A stretch of 18,117 nucleotides of DNA from assembly GCF_000003855.2 (NCBI RefSeq), contig NW_003101681.1, positions 143,068 to 161,184 on the forward strand, in the 5' to 3' direction. Numbering within the stretch: position 1 is the first letter of the stretch; every line of letters starts with the position of its first letter. Positions 7,880 through 17,612 of the stretch are shown piece after piece. Source of the DNA: Blastomyces gilchristii SLH14081. Taxonomy: Eukaryota; Ascomycota; Eurotiomycetes; Onygenales; Ajellomycetaceae. Made by a program: the position numbers and the translations under genes. Under the pieces are notes generated by a model. The model was given only the letters and a program-made list of their open reading frames with translations, was not told the DNA's origin and did not search any database.

Positions 7880-8253
7880 AAGATCACAGAGCTGCAGCAC
7901 TTTTAAAATACTTACTTCTCAGAGTCTTTGTAATATTCATTATTAATTATGTATTTCTCACAGTGAGAATACACAGCTGTAATGAGTTATTATCTTAATA
8001 TTATCTAATAAATAATCAGTATATATCTGTATAAATGTGAATAATTAGAAAATATACACTTAAAAAGTGTGATCAGAATGAACTCTGCTACTACTTGAAT
8101 AGTATCAAGAGCAGAATACTGAAATCAATAATTCTTCTTATTGATTTCACAGATAAGATGCGTGAAGATACTCTTAAGAAATATAAGATCTTCTAACTTC
8201 TGATAAAAACAGATCTCACAGAGAGACTCTATTTTCATTATATCAGAAACTGA

Positions 8254-8276
8254 GTGTTATTAAAAAGTGTTACTTT
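8254..8276 (+). repeat. Copy of MITE-internal motif in hAT parent
   Basis: GTGTTATTAAAAAGTGTTAC with TTT following matches the GTGTTATYAAAAAGYRTTAC motif in the middle of the MITEs. Related TTTTTAATAACAC pieces occur at 11373 and 12127-12166. Confidence 0.5.
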
Positions 8277-8974
8277 AATATACATGCACTTACTGCAGTG
8301 ATTCATTCTCTGCATATATGACTGAGAATTGCAGCTTTTTCACACTGTATAACTCTTTCTGAGATACTGCTGCTGGTTTGCAACTCACACAGTCTTTCAG
8401 TTCAGTATATACTGTATATATACAGCTCTGCATACTGAGGCTGTGTTGATCATTATAGCCTGGTGTAATACTCACTTTTCACAGGCTATGTTTTGTTTAA
8501 TTGAGAAGAAGAGAGAACACAACTGCTGTTTTATTTAAGAGAAGATGAATAATTGAATCTGTAGAAGATAATTTAATTTCTTCTATATTTAAAATTTGAT
8601 TAGTCTATACTCTTCAATTTGAGAGTTTCTGAGAGAGTTTTAATAGTTTTCATATCAGCTTGAAATTAGTGATTAATTGAAGAAGAGAAAAGAGAGAAGA
8701 AAGAAATAATAATAACTTATCTTTATAATATGAAAACAGAGAATTGCTGCAATTATTTATTCTACTAACAAAGATCTGTTTTCTGCATGTATCTCTGATA
8801 CATATTATATGATAACTGTATACAAAGAATATCAACAGTGTATGTATTAAATGAAGATAATATTACTATATAACACTGTAGCTGTTTCTGTACATCTCTG
8901 AAAACTGTTAATATTTTCTTTAAGTCTCTTTATATTTGATAAGTTAGTAATATATTTCAATGCACTCTTTCCTT

Positions 8975-9090
8975 CATTATCATTATCATCATCATCATTA
9001 TTATTATCATTATTATTATTATTATCATTATTATTATTATCACTATTATTATCATCATTACTATTATTATCATCATTATTATTATATCAT
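8975..9090. repeat. (CAT/TAT)n compound microsatellite
   Basis: Nearly uninterrupted CAT, TAT and ATT trinucleotides over about 115 bases. The His/Tyr-rich open frame across it is not taken as a gene. Confidence 0.9.
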
Positions 9091-9818
9091 TTCTGACTAT
9101 CTCTTCTGCCTTTACTCTTCTTCAATACTCACTGAAATTAATTATATTATCTCTCTTCAAATATGCTGCCGTTCTGCAGACTATTAAGACGCGTGAGTAC
9201 TATCACAGATTGAAAAGAGAGGAGAAGAAGATGTTTAAGTAAGAAAAGACAGATTATAAGACATGTTATAATACCTTGAAGAGACTTTATAAGAGAGTAG
9301 AATAATAATAATTTGAAGTAATAGTTCTGATAGATTTAAACTGAACTAAGTATAGAAATAATGTGAATAATGTCACTCATGAGAAATTAAAGAAGAAGAT
9401 AGTGAAGAGTCTTATACAGTAGTAATAAGATTAGAAGAAGTTCTGAGAATGATTTGAGATAAAGATAAAGAGAGAGAGAGAGAAGAAAAGTATTACTGTA
9501 AATAAGCAGTGATAGAAGAAGATTAAGAGAATGTTGAAGTAGAAGACAAAGAAGCTAAAACTGATATATTTTTTATTTATTAAGAGATAATGATTTTTAA
9601 GAACACTTCTGTTCTCTAATTGATTAGCAGAAGCTAATAGAGAAGAAGAGAATTAAGATCTTATTCAGATTTTAAATACACTTCATAATTCAGAATATTG
9701 AGAAGACAGCTCTACTTTCTAAGTATGCTAATCTACTTATCACTGAGATAGAACCTGAGACAGTAGATCAGAAAATGTGAGATTTTGAGATACAGATTAA
9801 TCTGACTGAGAGAAAGCA

Positions 9819-9826
9819 GTAGAAAC
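9819..9826. repeat. Target site duplication of MITE copy C (left)
   Basis: GTAGAAAC, repeated identically at 10333-10340 on the other side of the MITE. Confidence 0.85.
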
Positions 9827-10332
9827 TAGACTGATCACCGAAATTATGAATTTTATATTTGATTTCATTTGATCTGATCTCATGCATTTCTTGATGTGAA
9901 TCCCGCTGGGACTAGTTATTAAAAAAACATGTAAAGTGACTATATATCAGATCTTAAAATGAAATCATAACTTGAAAAAAATAAGAAAGTGATTTCATTT
10001 GATCTCATTTAGTTTCATTCTTAGTATAAAGTTACTATTTTTAGACATTTTAAGGTTTTTGTTAGACTATTTTTAATTTTTTAAAAAGTAACACTTCTTG
10101 ATAACACTCAAATGAGATTTAAAGTTATTTAAAGTAATAAAAATAATTTAAATTAAGAAGTGGAAATCATGATCTTATTTGAAAAATGTGATAAGAGTAG
10201 ACAGTAAGTCTCACTGAGACAGTATGAGACTACTATCTAATGTTAAAACCGTGTAATGAGATCAGTCGAATTGATAATGAGACTATTAAAAAATCAGATT
10301 CTGATCCCAGACACGGTCACATAGTCAGCCTA
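9827..10332 (-). mobile_element. hAT MITE copy C, 506 bp, nested in hAT parent
   Basis: Starts TAGACTGATCACCG and ends GTCAGCCTA, and is the reverse-complement form of copy A along its whole length. Perfect 8-bp flanking duplications mark it as a clean insertion. It lies inside the second ORF of the element that probably mobilised it. Confidence 0.9.
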
Positions 10333-10388
10333 GTAGAAACTCTCTTCTGAGAAGGCAGTGAAGAGAGATTTTAAGATAATTATCATCT

Positions 10389-10428
10389 CAGATGAGAAGA
10401 AGAAGAAGAAGAAGAAGAATAAGAAGTG
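10389..10428. repeat. (GAA)n/(AAG)n purine repeat
   Basis: GAAGAAGAAG units, coding for the lysine tail of the unknown frame. Confidence 0.8.
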
Positions 10429-10591
10429 AATTATAAAGAATGATAAGAAGAATAAGAAAGAGAAGAAAGATAATAAGTAGAAAAAGTTTTTTTCTTTTTA
10501 TATTAGTTAGTTATAAGTTCATAATTATTAATAATTGAAATTAATTTTGAGTTTTCAAAAATTATTATACAAGTTGTAATCAAGTCAGGAA

Positions 10592-10612
10592 TAATATATA
10601 TATATATATATA
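10592..10612. repeat. (TA)n microsatellite
   Basis: About ten TA units in the spacer between the two hAT reading frames. The spacer 10481-11037 also holds ACAATATTAATATATTT twice (10680 and 10741) and the tandem CACTTCGTT/CACTTCGGTT near 10971-10990, which keeps CpG and could be transposase-promoter sequence. No gene is seen there. Confidence 0.8.
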
Positions 10613-11037
10613 TTTAACTATTATGATTCACAAATCACTATAATGTATCAGTATTAACATTTTTTCAACATTGATATTTACAATATTAATATATTTTTAA
10701 TGATATTATCTAATAATACAATTTGATAATACTCTCTTTCACAATATTAATATATTTCAAGAAATATGACAGAGATTAATCAAGATTGTTTGTTTACTTT
10801 TATATATTAATAATATTCAATCTGAGTTAGTACTAAAATTATAACTAAGTTAAGAAAGAATTTTCTCTTATAATAATTCTTCTTATACATATCAGTGATT
10901 AGTTATTATCTTTATTAAAAATAAATGATATTTTCTCAAATCGTTGGTATAACTTCTGAATTAACTTCTTTCACTTCGTTCACTTCGGTTTTTTTACTAA
11001 TAAACTCTTCAAGAAATTACTATGAATTACAAAGTCT

Positions 11038-13342
11038 ATGTTATTTATAATTTAACACAGAATACTCTCTTTTAATTGTGATAAATAATCACTTCATTCT
11101 TCACATCTGATTCCAGGTCACAAAATTTATGAAAAACTCAATATAAACATTGAGATGAACTATGAAATAATTATTAATAGATTATATTATAGATTACTGA
11201 AGAGTTATCTCTCTTCTGTAATTACTACAACTTCATTCAGAAATATTCATTATAAACTAATTATAACTCTAGTGAAATTTTCTGACATCTGAAGTCATCA
11301 GAATGTAAATAATAAAAGAAAAATAATCAGAAAATTACTACTGAGCTGATAAGTTACTCAATTAGATAATAATTTTTAATAACACTAACTTTCTAATTTC
11401 AAGAAAATCATGTGAAAATAATTATATATCAGTACTCTGATTTCATAACTCTTATCTGATAACTTTTATAAATAATTACTTTATATATGTATATTTCTGA
11501 ATCTTTCTCTTCAATTAATTGAAAACTCTGAATTCTGAACACTTCTTTGAATACTTAATTCAAATCTTCATATTTCACATTCATCATGTCTTCAGTTCAA
11601 TCTCAAGAAACACTACAAAGTTAATATACAATATCTAGAATCAGAGTTGAAGAATCATCAAAGAGTGTCTCTTACAGTGAATGTATGAACTAGTACAAAC
11701 AATCTTATATTTATAAGAGTTACATGTTATTACATTAATGAGAACTGAACTTATTAAGAGATATTAATTGAACTTGAATCATTGATCAGTAGTCATACTG
11801 AGAATTATATAGTGAAGATATTAATAACAGTGATTAAAAATGACTATTGAGATATTAGTCTCAGTCTTCTTATAATTATAACTGATAATGCTGTGAATAA
11901 CTACATTATAATAAAGAGCTTGAAGTAAAAATTAGCTTTGTATTTCTACAATGATAAATAAGATCATATTCTCTGTATTACTCATGTGATTTAACTTATA
12001 ATATAAACACTGATAAAGAATCTTAACATTGAGATAATGAATAATAAGATGACTGGTTCTTGAGATGAGAATGAGATGAAAGTGATTACTTAAGTAACTT
12101 TTACATTCACTTTGCAAAAGATAATGTTTTTTAATAACACTTTTTAATAACACTTTTTAACAATGCTACTGTTAATTTTGAATAGATTGACTAATAATTT
12201 AAATATCACACATTTGAAATCTTGTTAATGCAATTTGTACCTTCTCTAAACAATAATAATAATTTCATAATATTTAATAAATAAATAAATCAGTCACATC
12301 ACTGAATATGATACAGAATATTAGAATATAATAAAGTTTAATATATAAGATAACTGTTCAGACTCTTCAATTGTATTAGATAATTGATCATTGAGTATAA
12401 CACTCTAATTGAGAAAAGATTCAGATATTGAAACTTTCTGATATGAAGTGAACTTAGTTGAAATATGTAATTGATTTACTGTTTCAGTTTTATAAAATAA
12501 TAAAGACAGTCTTAATCACTCATACATCAATACTGCAGTCAGTCTGATGAGTGTATAACAGTTTATTTACTTATCTTGAGAAACAGTTAAATCACTTAAA
12601 AAGAAATTCAGTCTGAGATAATACTATAGCACAGGCTATTATTACTGTAAGAAATAAACTAGTATATTACTACAGTAAAACTGAACAATCTTTTACAGAG
12701 TACTATACTATAGCAGCTCTACTAGATTTCTCTTATTAAGTTAATATCTACACTTCTCAAGATTAAATAGAGAAGAAATGAGACTTGTATATTAAATTAG
12801 TCTGAGACTATTACAATATCAACTATCAGAGATTTGAATGAGTAGATATTTGAGATGTAAAGACAGTGAAATACAATTCCCTAGTAAGTAATAATCTTTG
12901 ATAATACTTCATATTATATATAACTATAATACTAACTTTGAAATAGAACTTATATACAGTGATTGCAACTGAAAATCAGATAAAACTATATACTTATAAA
13001 ACTGAATTTAACTGCTATCTTCAAGATAAACTGATGAATTTACACATCAAATCAATTCTAGAGTTATAAAAAATTATTGAGAGTATATATTTAACTGTTA
13101 TTCTGATAATGTGTGATATTCTGATAATTTCATTGATAGAGATGAGAATGAAGTGAAAGTTCAACTCAAGTTGAGATATTTATTATTATTATCAGAGACA
13201 ATTACAAGAAGAAATAATTAAGAAACTTATAATTATAATATATGAAATTATTAGACAGTTTAATATCTCTGATCTCAGTATATCAGAGAAGTGTTGTTTT
13301 CATGAGAAAGTGAAGAATAAACTTATACAAGAATGTATTTAG
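11038..13342 (+). pseudogene. hAT transposase, near full length, RIP-inactivated
   Basis: Cut-and-paste transposase. From ATG 11038 one frame runs to about 12110. It has a BED-like finger (about residues 38-85: LYYRLLKSYLSSVITTTS then RNIHYKL, Cys/His changed to Tyr/Leu), then IENSEF. The RNase H-like core follows: SLTVNV*TSTNN, where the first catalytic Asp reads Asn, ITDNAVNNYIIIKSL with the second Asp intact, and DHILCITHVI for the 'RCxxHVxNL' block. The frame shifts by one near 12127-12166. It continues through LKYVIDLLFQFYKIIKT, YTIAALLDFSY, the dimerisation region (EFNCYLQDKLMNLHIKSILE, CDILIIS) to TAG at 13340-13342. About 760 residues is normal for hAT. At least a dozen in-frame stops fit RIP. 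Start choice is tentative. Confidence 0.85.
12127..12166 (+). repeat. Triplicated 13-bp motif at transposase frame break
   Basis: TTTTTAATAACAC occurs twice in tandem, followed by TTTTTAACAATGC, exactly where the transposase frame changes. It is the complement of the MITE-internal GTGTTATYAAAAAG motif. Confidence 0.65.
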
Positions 13343-13671
13343 TTATTTCATAAGCATTATTAACAATCATTATTAAATTCTGATTATATAAGCAATTACT
13401 GAATAAATTAAATAAGACTGATTTTAATCTTCAGTCTCAGTCTCATTCTGATTTTGAAAGAATAATTATCTTTCATAGTTTATTCTGAGAAATTACTTTC
13501 ATTTCACTGTTCTTGAATCAAATCTGATCATTTTTCACATCATTTCTCTCAGAAATGATTCATTTTCAGATTTCTTTGAGACTTGATTCTGGTGAAACTC
13601 ACATCAAGAAATGTATAAGGTCAGATTAAATGAGATCAAATGTGAAATTCATGATTCTGTCAGCCAGTCTA

Positions 13672-13679
13672 AGTACGCT
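13672..13679. repeat. Target site duplication of the full hAT element (right)
   Basis: AGTACGCT, partner of AGTACACT at 7330-7337. The G retained here shows which copy was mutated. Confidence 0.8.
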
Positions 13680-13906
13680 ACTTGATCTCATTATGTAAGC
13701 TGATCTTGCAAATGTGACCTGTGTCACTATCTGTAAGAAATCCCGCTTCTCGCGGATTCTTTACCTCTATTTCTATCTCTCATGTAATCAATAGAGTTAG
13801 CAGCTCTTGACTACACACAACTATATAGACTGGAGTTTGTGAATACTATTTACAACTTAGCTTAAATGCTATTATACATTTGATCTTTACATTTTATCTT
13901 TCTATC
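13680..13906 (+). other. Ty3/gypsy leader, possible 5' LTR remnant
   Basis: This non-coding stretch leads to the gag ATG at 13907. It contains a hairpin (13733-13764), a pyrimidine-rich TTACCTCTATTTCTATCTCT, and an ATTATACA at about 13870-13877 that could close an LTR ahead of a primer site (TTTGATC). No second LTR is in the window to confirm it. The hAT element may have split the LTR, leaving its left part near 7273-7329. Confidence 0.35.
13733..13764. repeat. Hairpin with retained CpGs
   Basis: GTAAGAAATCCCGC and GCGGATTCTTTAC are near-perfect inverted arms around a short loop. CpG sites survive here although flanking DNA is depleted. It lies in the leader of the gypsy element. Confidence 0.6.
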
Positions 13907-15649
13907 ATGAATACTTCTAGTAGTTAACAGTATATATCATATCAAGCTGTAAATATCTGAATAATCATCTGTAAGTACTTATTCTTACATTTCAAGCTCA
14001 GTCAGTCAGCAACTGCTTATTATAACTGAAAAGACTAGAAACTTGTATACTTCAATCTCTATAAACTCTACTACAGACACTCAGAAGCAGTCATCTGAAT
14101 CATGAATAACTCTTATAAAAAAAGTCTTAGAGAACTTATCAATTACTCACAGAATATTGTTCTCTGTATCTGTGATAGAGAAACTCTTCAAACTTATAAA
14201 TAAATCAATTTTAGTAAAGAACATTCTTAAGTATCTCTTATAAGATTAAGCTATTTTTCTATAAGAAATACTTACTATCTGTAAACACTCTTGAACTGAG
14301 TTTCTAAACATAATCTTCAGAGATACTTATAAATTAAAAAGAAACTTTCTTAAGCTGTGATTACTTAAGATCACATACTGAACTATAATCTATAAAAGCT
14401 TTTATAAGTTTGTATTTGAAATTAACTCATAAGTCTGACTGTGTAATATGAAAGATGAAGAAGCTGTTATCTATATAATAACAGATCTCTACTACACTGA
14501 AGTCAAGAACTGACTAAATTATCTAGAGAATAATTATAAGAGATCTCACTGATCTGTTCTTAAAATCTATCTAGAGAATAAGTTAAGAAACTCTGTAAGC
14601 TGAACAGAGACATCTGAGCTGTGATCATTAATATTAGAAAAGAGATAAGAATCTGATAAAAATTACTCACAGCACTTTTATAGAATTATGATATGAATTG
14701 AGATCTGTGAAAACAGGCTCTGAAACAAGATCTGATATATGTTATAAAGAGACTGAATAAAGATATGTAGAATAAGCTTATTAAGCAAGACTCTAAGTTC
14801 TTGACTCTGAAGAAACTGATGACTCTTATTCATCACTTATGAATTACTATAAGAGTCACAGATCTGTAGAGAGTGAATCACTGATCAGTCTTATAAGAGC
14901 TAGAATAACAGAGAACAAATTTACTGAGAAAAAATAATAAGATATAGAGAGATTTATATCTGACTACTAAGTAGAAAGAGAGAGCTTCACAAGCTCTTAT
15001 AAACAGAGTATATAACAGAGAGATCAAGGAAAAGAGTCTCTGCTTTATCTATTCTAAATTAGAATATCTCTGTGCAAACTGTTCAGACAAATTAAAATAG
15101 AAATTTGAGAAGTCATAGACAGAGTCAGTAACAGTCTTCTTAAGAGTCTTAAAGCTAATATCTGAATCTGTTACTCTCTCAATGAAAATGTATACTTGTA
15201 AGAAGAGACTGCACTGCAGTACTACTGTCTCATCAGTATGAGAAGTATTAATGAACTTAAGATCTCAGGCTACTATAGTGTCTCTGAAGCTTGCAGAGTA
15301 AATGAGCTGAATGATGAAAACTGAGAATCTGCTCTTACAATAAGCAGAGTATGAGAACTCAGATCTAAGAGCTGAGAGACTTATAAGAATTACTTTTGAA
15401 TTGTAAGATCTCTTCAGATTCTGAAGAAGATTTATAAAAACTGTAATTATCACAGACATCACAGATGATATGTACTTAAGACTTGTATAACTTCAAAGAC
15501 ATAATCTGCACATAACTGTCTATAAGTCAGATTTATACTTCTGATCAGTATTGACAGACTCACTTACAAAGATAGAATTAGTTGATGCTGCAGAGTTGAT
15601 TAGAGAGAGTAAGTTCATCTATATAATAACTTTGTAAATGTCTGAGAAC
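13907..15649 (+). pseudogene. Ty3/gypsy gag and protease
   Basis: ATG at 13907 is in the same frame as the zinc knuckle, read as CFIYSKLEYLCANC at 15041-15082. Spacing is exactly C-x2-C-x4-H-x4-C, with the second Cys and the His both read as Tyr, one transition each. This is the nucleocapsid part that binds RNA. About 60 codons later, still in frame, comes LMNLRSQATIVSLKLAEWMS-like sequence with a TGA for the Trp. It fits the aspartic protease active site L-x-D-S-G-S-Q-A: Asn-Leu-Arg (15254-15262) replace Asp-Ser-Gly by G:C to A:T changes. The gag core between residues 20 and 330 is heavily stopped and only loosely readable. The frame then meets the MITE at 15650. Confidence 0.72.
15642..15649. 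repeat. Target site duplication of MITE copy D (left)
   Basis: CTGAGAAC, matched by CTGAGGAC at 16154-16161 with one G/A difference. Confidence 0.8.
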
Positions 15650-16153
15650 TAGACTGGCCGCTGAAATCATGAATTTCATATTTGATTTCATTTGATCTGA
15701 TCTCATACATTTCTTGATGTGAATTCTGCTGAGACTAGTCATTAAAAAAACATGCAAAGTGACTATATATCAGATCTTAAAATGAAACCATGACTTGAAA
15801 AAAATAAGAAAGTGATTTCATTTGATCTCATTTAGTGTCATTCTTGGCATAAAGTTACTATTTTTAGACATTTTAAGGTTTTTTTAGACTATTTTTAATT
15901 TTGTAAAAAGTAATGCTTTTTGATAATGCTTAAATGACATTTAAAGTCATTTAAAGCAATAAAAATAATTTAAATTGAGAAGTGGAAATCATGATCTCAT
16001 TTGAAAAATGTGACAAGAGTAGACAGTAAGTCTCACTGAGACAGTATGAAACTACTATCTATGTTAAAACTGTGTAATGGGATCAGTTGAATTGGTAATA
16101 AAACTATCAAAAAATCTGATTCTAGTCTCAGACACGGTCACACGGTCAGTCTA
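15650..16153 (-). mobile_element. hAT MITE copy D, 504 bp
   Basis: Starts TAGACTGGCCGCTGAAATCA and ends CGGTCAGTCTA, the best preserved ends of the family. Reverse-complement orientation relative to copy A. It is inserted in the gypsy polyprotein between protease and RT. Removing 512 bases (element plus one duplication) keeps the polyprotein frame. Confidence 0.9.
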
Positions 16154-17530
16154 CTGAGGACTTTGCGGTCATGAAAACTGAGCTTCAGATATCAGAGACA
16201 TACTGATATCTTGCAGAGATGTTTAGCCTAGCAAGAGCAGCTGAGCTTTCATCTCACTGCAAGAAGAATCTGATAATAGATTTGATAGAAGAGCAGAAAC
16301 TCTTCTGAGAATCAATCTATAAGCTCTCTCATTATAAAACAGAGGTCTTGCAGGCTTATGTGAAGAAGAATCTGAAGAATGGCTTCATTTAATCTTCACA
16401 GGCCTTCACAGAAGCCTCTGTGATGTTCATGAAGAAGAAGAATGAAGATCTCAGATTGTATGTGAACTATTATAATCTGAACTTCAAGACTACAAAGAGT
16501 CACTATTTCCTGTCTCTGATTGAGAATGTGATCAACTGCCTCGCAGAAGCTGTCATATTCATATAACTGAATGTGATTAATACATATACACAGCTGTGAA
16601 TACAGTCTGAGAATGAATGAAAGACTGTCTTTAGAACTGTACTGAAATTATTTGAATATCTAGTGATGTCTTTTGATTTGACTAATGTCTCTGCAGTATT
16701 TCAGTCTTTCATTAATAAAATACTTCACACATATCTGAATGTCTTCATGATAATATATCTGAATGATATGATGATGTACTTCACAAAGAAGAGAGAATAT
16801 ACTGAGCATATGTGAAGTGTGTTAAAGGTGTTAAATGAGACAGAACTGTATATTAAGCTTGTGAAGTGTAACTTCAGTACTCATCAGATTAATTTTCTAG
16901 AATATGTAATCATTATAAATGATATTCAGATGAAATCTTCACAGATTGAGATCATTTTATCATGATCAGAGTCAACTAGTATTCATGAGATTCAGATCTT
17001 TCTAAGCTTTGTAAATTTCTATAGATGATTTATCTTTGCATTCATGAGAATCTTCTTGACTCTTACAGACATGCTGAAGAGTGAAAATAAGAAGAAGTTA
17101 TTCTATAAATAAAGAATGAGAAGATTGTTGAGAAGAAAGAACTGTGAGAACTTTCTTATTTCAGAAGCTTATAAGATCTTTACAAGATTGAAACAAGTAT
17201 TTATAGATATAGTAATACTATTTCACTTTGATCTCTTACTCTTAATCAGATTGAAGATAGATATCTTCTTCTTTACAAGTTCAGAAATAGTCTTATAACT
17301 ACAGTTAAATAAGAACTGAGTTTTAATACTCTTTTTCTTATAAAAGATGCAATTCATAGAGATTAACTATAACATTCATAATCAGAAGCTTCTTATAATA
17401 GTGAAATTCTTTCATCACTGATATTACTACTTTGAGAGTCTTATAACAGTGATTACTGTTAAAACTGATTATAACAGCTTATAATAATTTACTTCAATCA
17501 AGAAACTCTTACAGTAACAGATTCACTGAA
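16154..17530 (+). pseudogene. Ty3/gypsy reverse transcriptase and RNase H
   Basis: One frame runs the whole length. It opens with EMFSLARAAELSSHCKKN, typical of the linker before RT. RT motifs follow in order: VKKNLKNGFI, VMFMKKKNEDLRLYVNYYNL, FEYLVMSFDLTNVSAVFQ, and the active site YLNDMMMY (16756 on), where YLDDxLxY has lost its first Asp to Asn. Then come LVKCNFSTHQINFLEYVI and FLSFVNFYR*FI. RNase H is seen as EAYKIFTRLKQVFID with FHFD, then KMQFIEINYNIHNQKLL (17347 on) and KLIITAYNNLLQSRN-like sequence, ending RFTE at the repeat junction. Stops fit RIP (Gln, Trp, Arg codons). The enzyme would have copied element RNA into DNA. Confidence 0.88.
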
Positions 17531-17532
17531 CA

Positions 17533-17612
17533 GTCAGTGTGACTCAGTTGATAAGACTGATAATCAAGGCCGCACACATTAGAGATGTATGAGTTCGAAT
17601 CTCATCACTGAC
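17533..17612 (+). tRNA. tRNA-like sequence (head of repeat copy 2)
   Basis: GTCAGTG (17533-17539) pairs perfectly with CACTGAC (17606-17612). The T arm ATGAG-TTCGAAT-CTCAT is perfect. TGACTCAGTTGATAAGAC fits the pol III A box and GAGTTCGAATCTC the B box. The D stem is imperfect, and 80 nt with no good anticodon stem argues against a working tRNA; a CTGATAA segment could be an Ile(GAT) loop but its stem fails. Presence in both repeat copies points to a tRNA-derived internal promoter. Confidence 0.5.

Larger units (their letters stand above)
9090..10480 (+). pseudogene. Unrecognised hAT-borne second ORF, split by MITE C
   Basis: A frame opens in the microsatellite edge (9090) and runs as SSAFTLLQYSLKLIILSLFK, YAAVLQTIKTREYYHRLK and REEKKMFK. 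It then continues past TAA/TAG/TGA codons that fit Gln and Trp (DYKTCYNTLKRLYKRV, FEVIVLIDLN, NNVTHEKLKKKIVKSLI). After a frame change near 9600 it reads ALLSKYANLLITEIEPETVD and FEIQINLTERK. Removing the MITE and one 8-bp duplication restores the frame, which goes on as SSEKAVKRDFKIIIISDE plus a Lys-rich tail to TAG (10478-10480). No family is recognised. The chain is charged and probably helical, with a basic end suited to nucleic acid or protein contact. The start is unknown. It may be an accessory protein of this hAT or an older insertion. Confidence 0.45.
7338..13671 (+). mobile_element. Complete hAT DNA transposon, 6,334 bp
   Basis: Starts TAGACTGACTGTGTGACCGT and ends GTCAGCCAGTCTA, so both ends carry TAGACTGRCYG as a short inverted repeat. 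Its first ~40 and last ~95 bases are those of the MITE family in this window. It is bounded by an 8-bp duplication, the hAT length. Inside are an unknown frame (9090-10480, holding a nested MITE), a hAT transposase (11038-13342), an A-rich tract and a CAT/ATT microsatellite. Without the nested MITE and its duplication it was about 5.8 kb. 7380-8970 otherwise shows no coding evidence I can support. 8290-8475 is less AT-rich, with an unexplained minus-strand open stretch. Confidence 0.85.
13680..17532 (+). mobile_element. Ty3/gypsy LTR retrotransposon relic
   Basis: Order gag, protease, reverse transcriptase, RNase H on the plus strand, with a MITE inserted between protease and RT and the tRNA-headed repeat cutting it off after RNase H at about 17532. 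Integrase and 3' LTR are not in the window. RT before integrase, and the RT motif set, place it with Ty3/gypsy rather than copia. Confidence 0.8.

Noticed and set aside
7655..7900. Phe-rich minus-strand open frames
   Set aside because: They come from the A-rich tract, where stop codons cannot easily occur on one strand.
8290..8475. 61-codon minus-strand frame in the hAT element
   Set aside because: Less AT-rich than its surroundings but with no domain, start context or continuation; kept only as a remark.
8960..9187. His/Tyr-repeat protein frame
   Set aside because: A product of the CAT/TAT microsatellite. The supported frame that continues downstream is a different one.
11932..12153. 73-codon minus-strand frame
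   Set aside because: Antisense to the hAT transposase core motifs (DHILCITHVI).
15265..15462. 65-codon minus-strand frame
   Set aside because: Lies antisense to the gypsy protease region, which has family motifs on the plus strand.
3350..16170. CRISPR array or bacterial defence island
   Set aside because: Repeats are dispersed and hundreds of bases long, and coding relics are eukaryotic retrotransposon and hAT proteins; no spaced short repeats exist.
17533..17612. Functional tRNA gene
   Set aside because: Acceptor and T stems are good, but no anticodon arm folds, and the sequence recurs as the head of a longer repeat.
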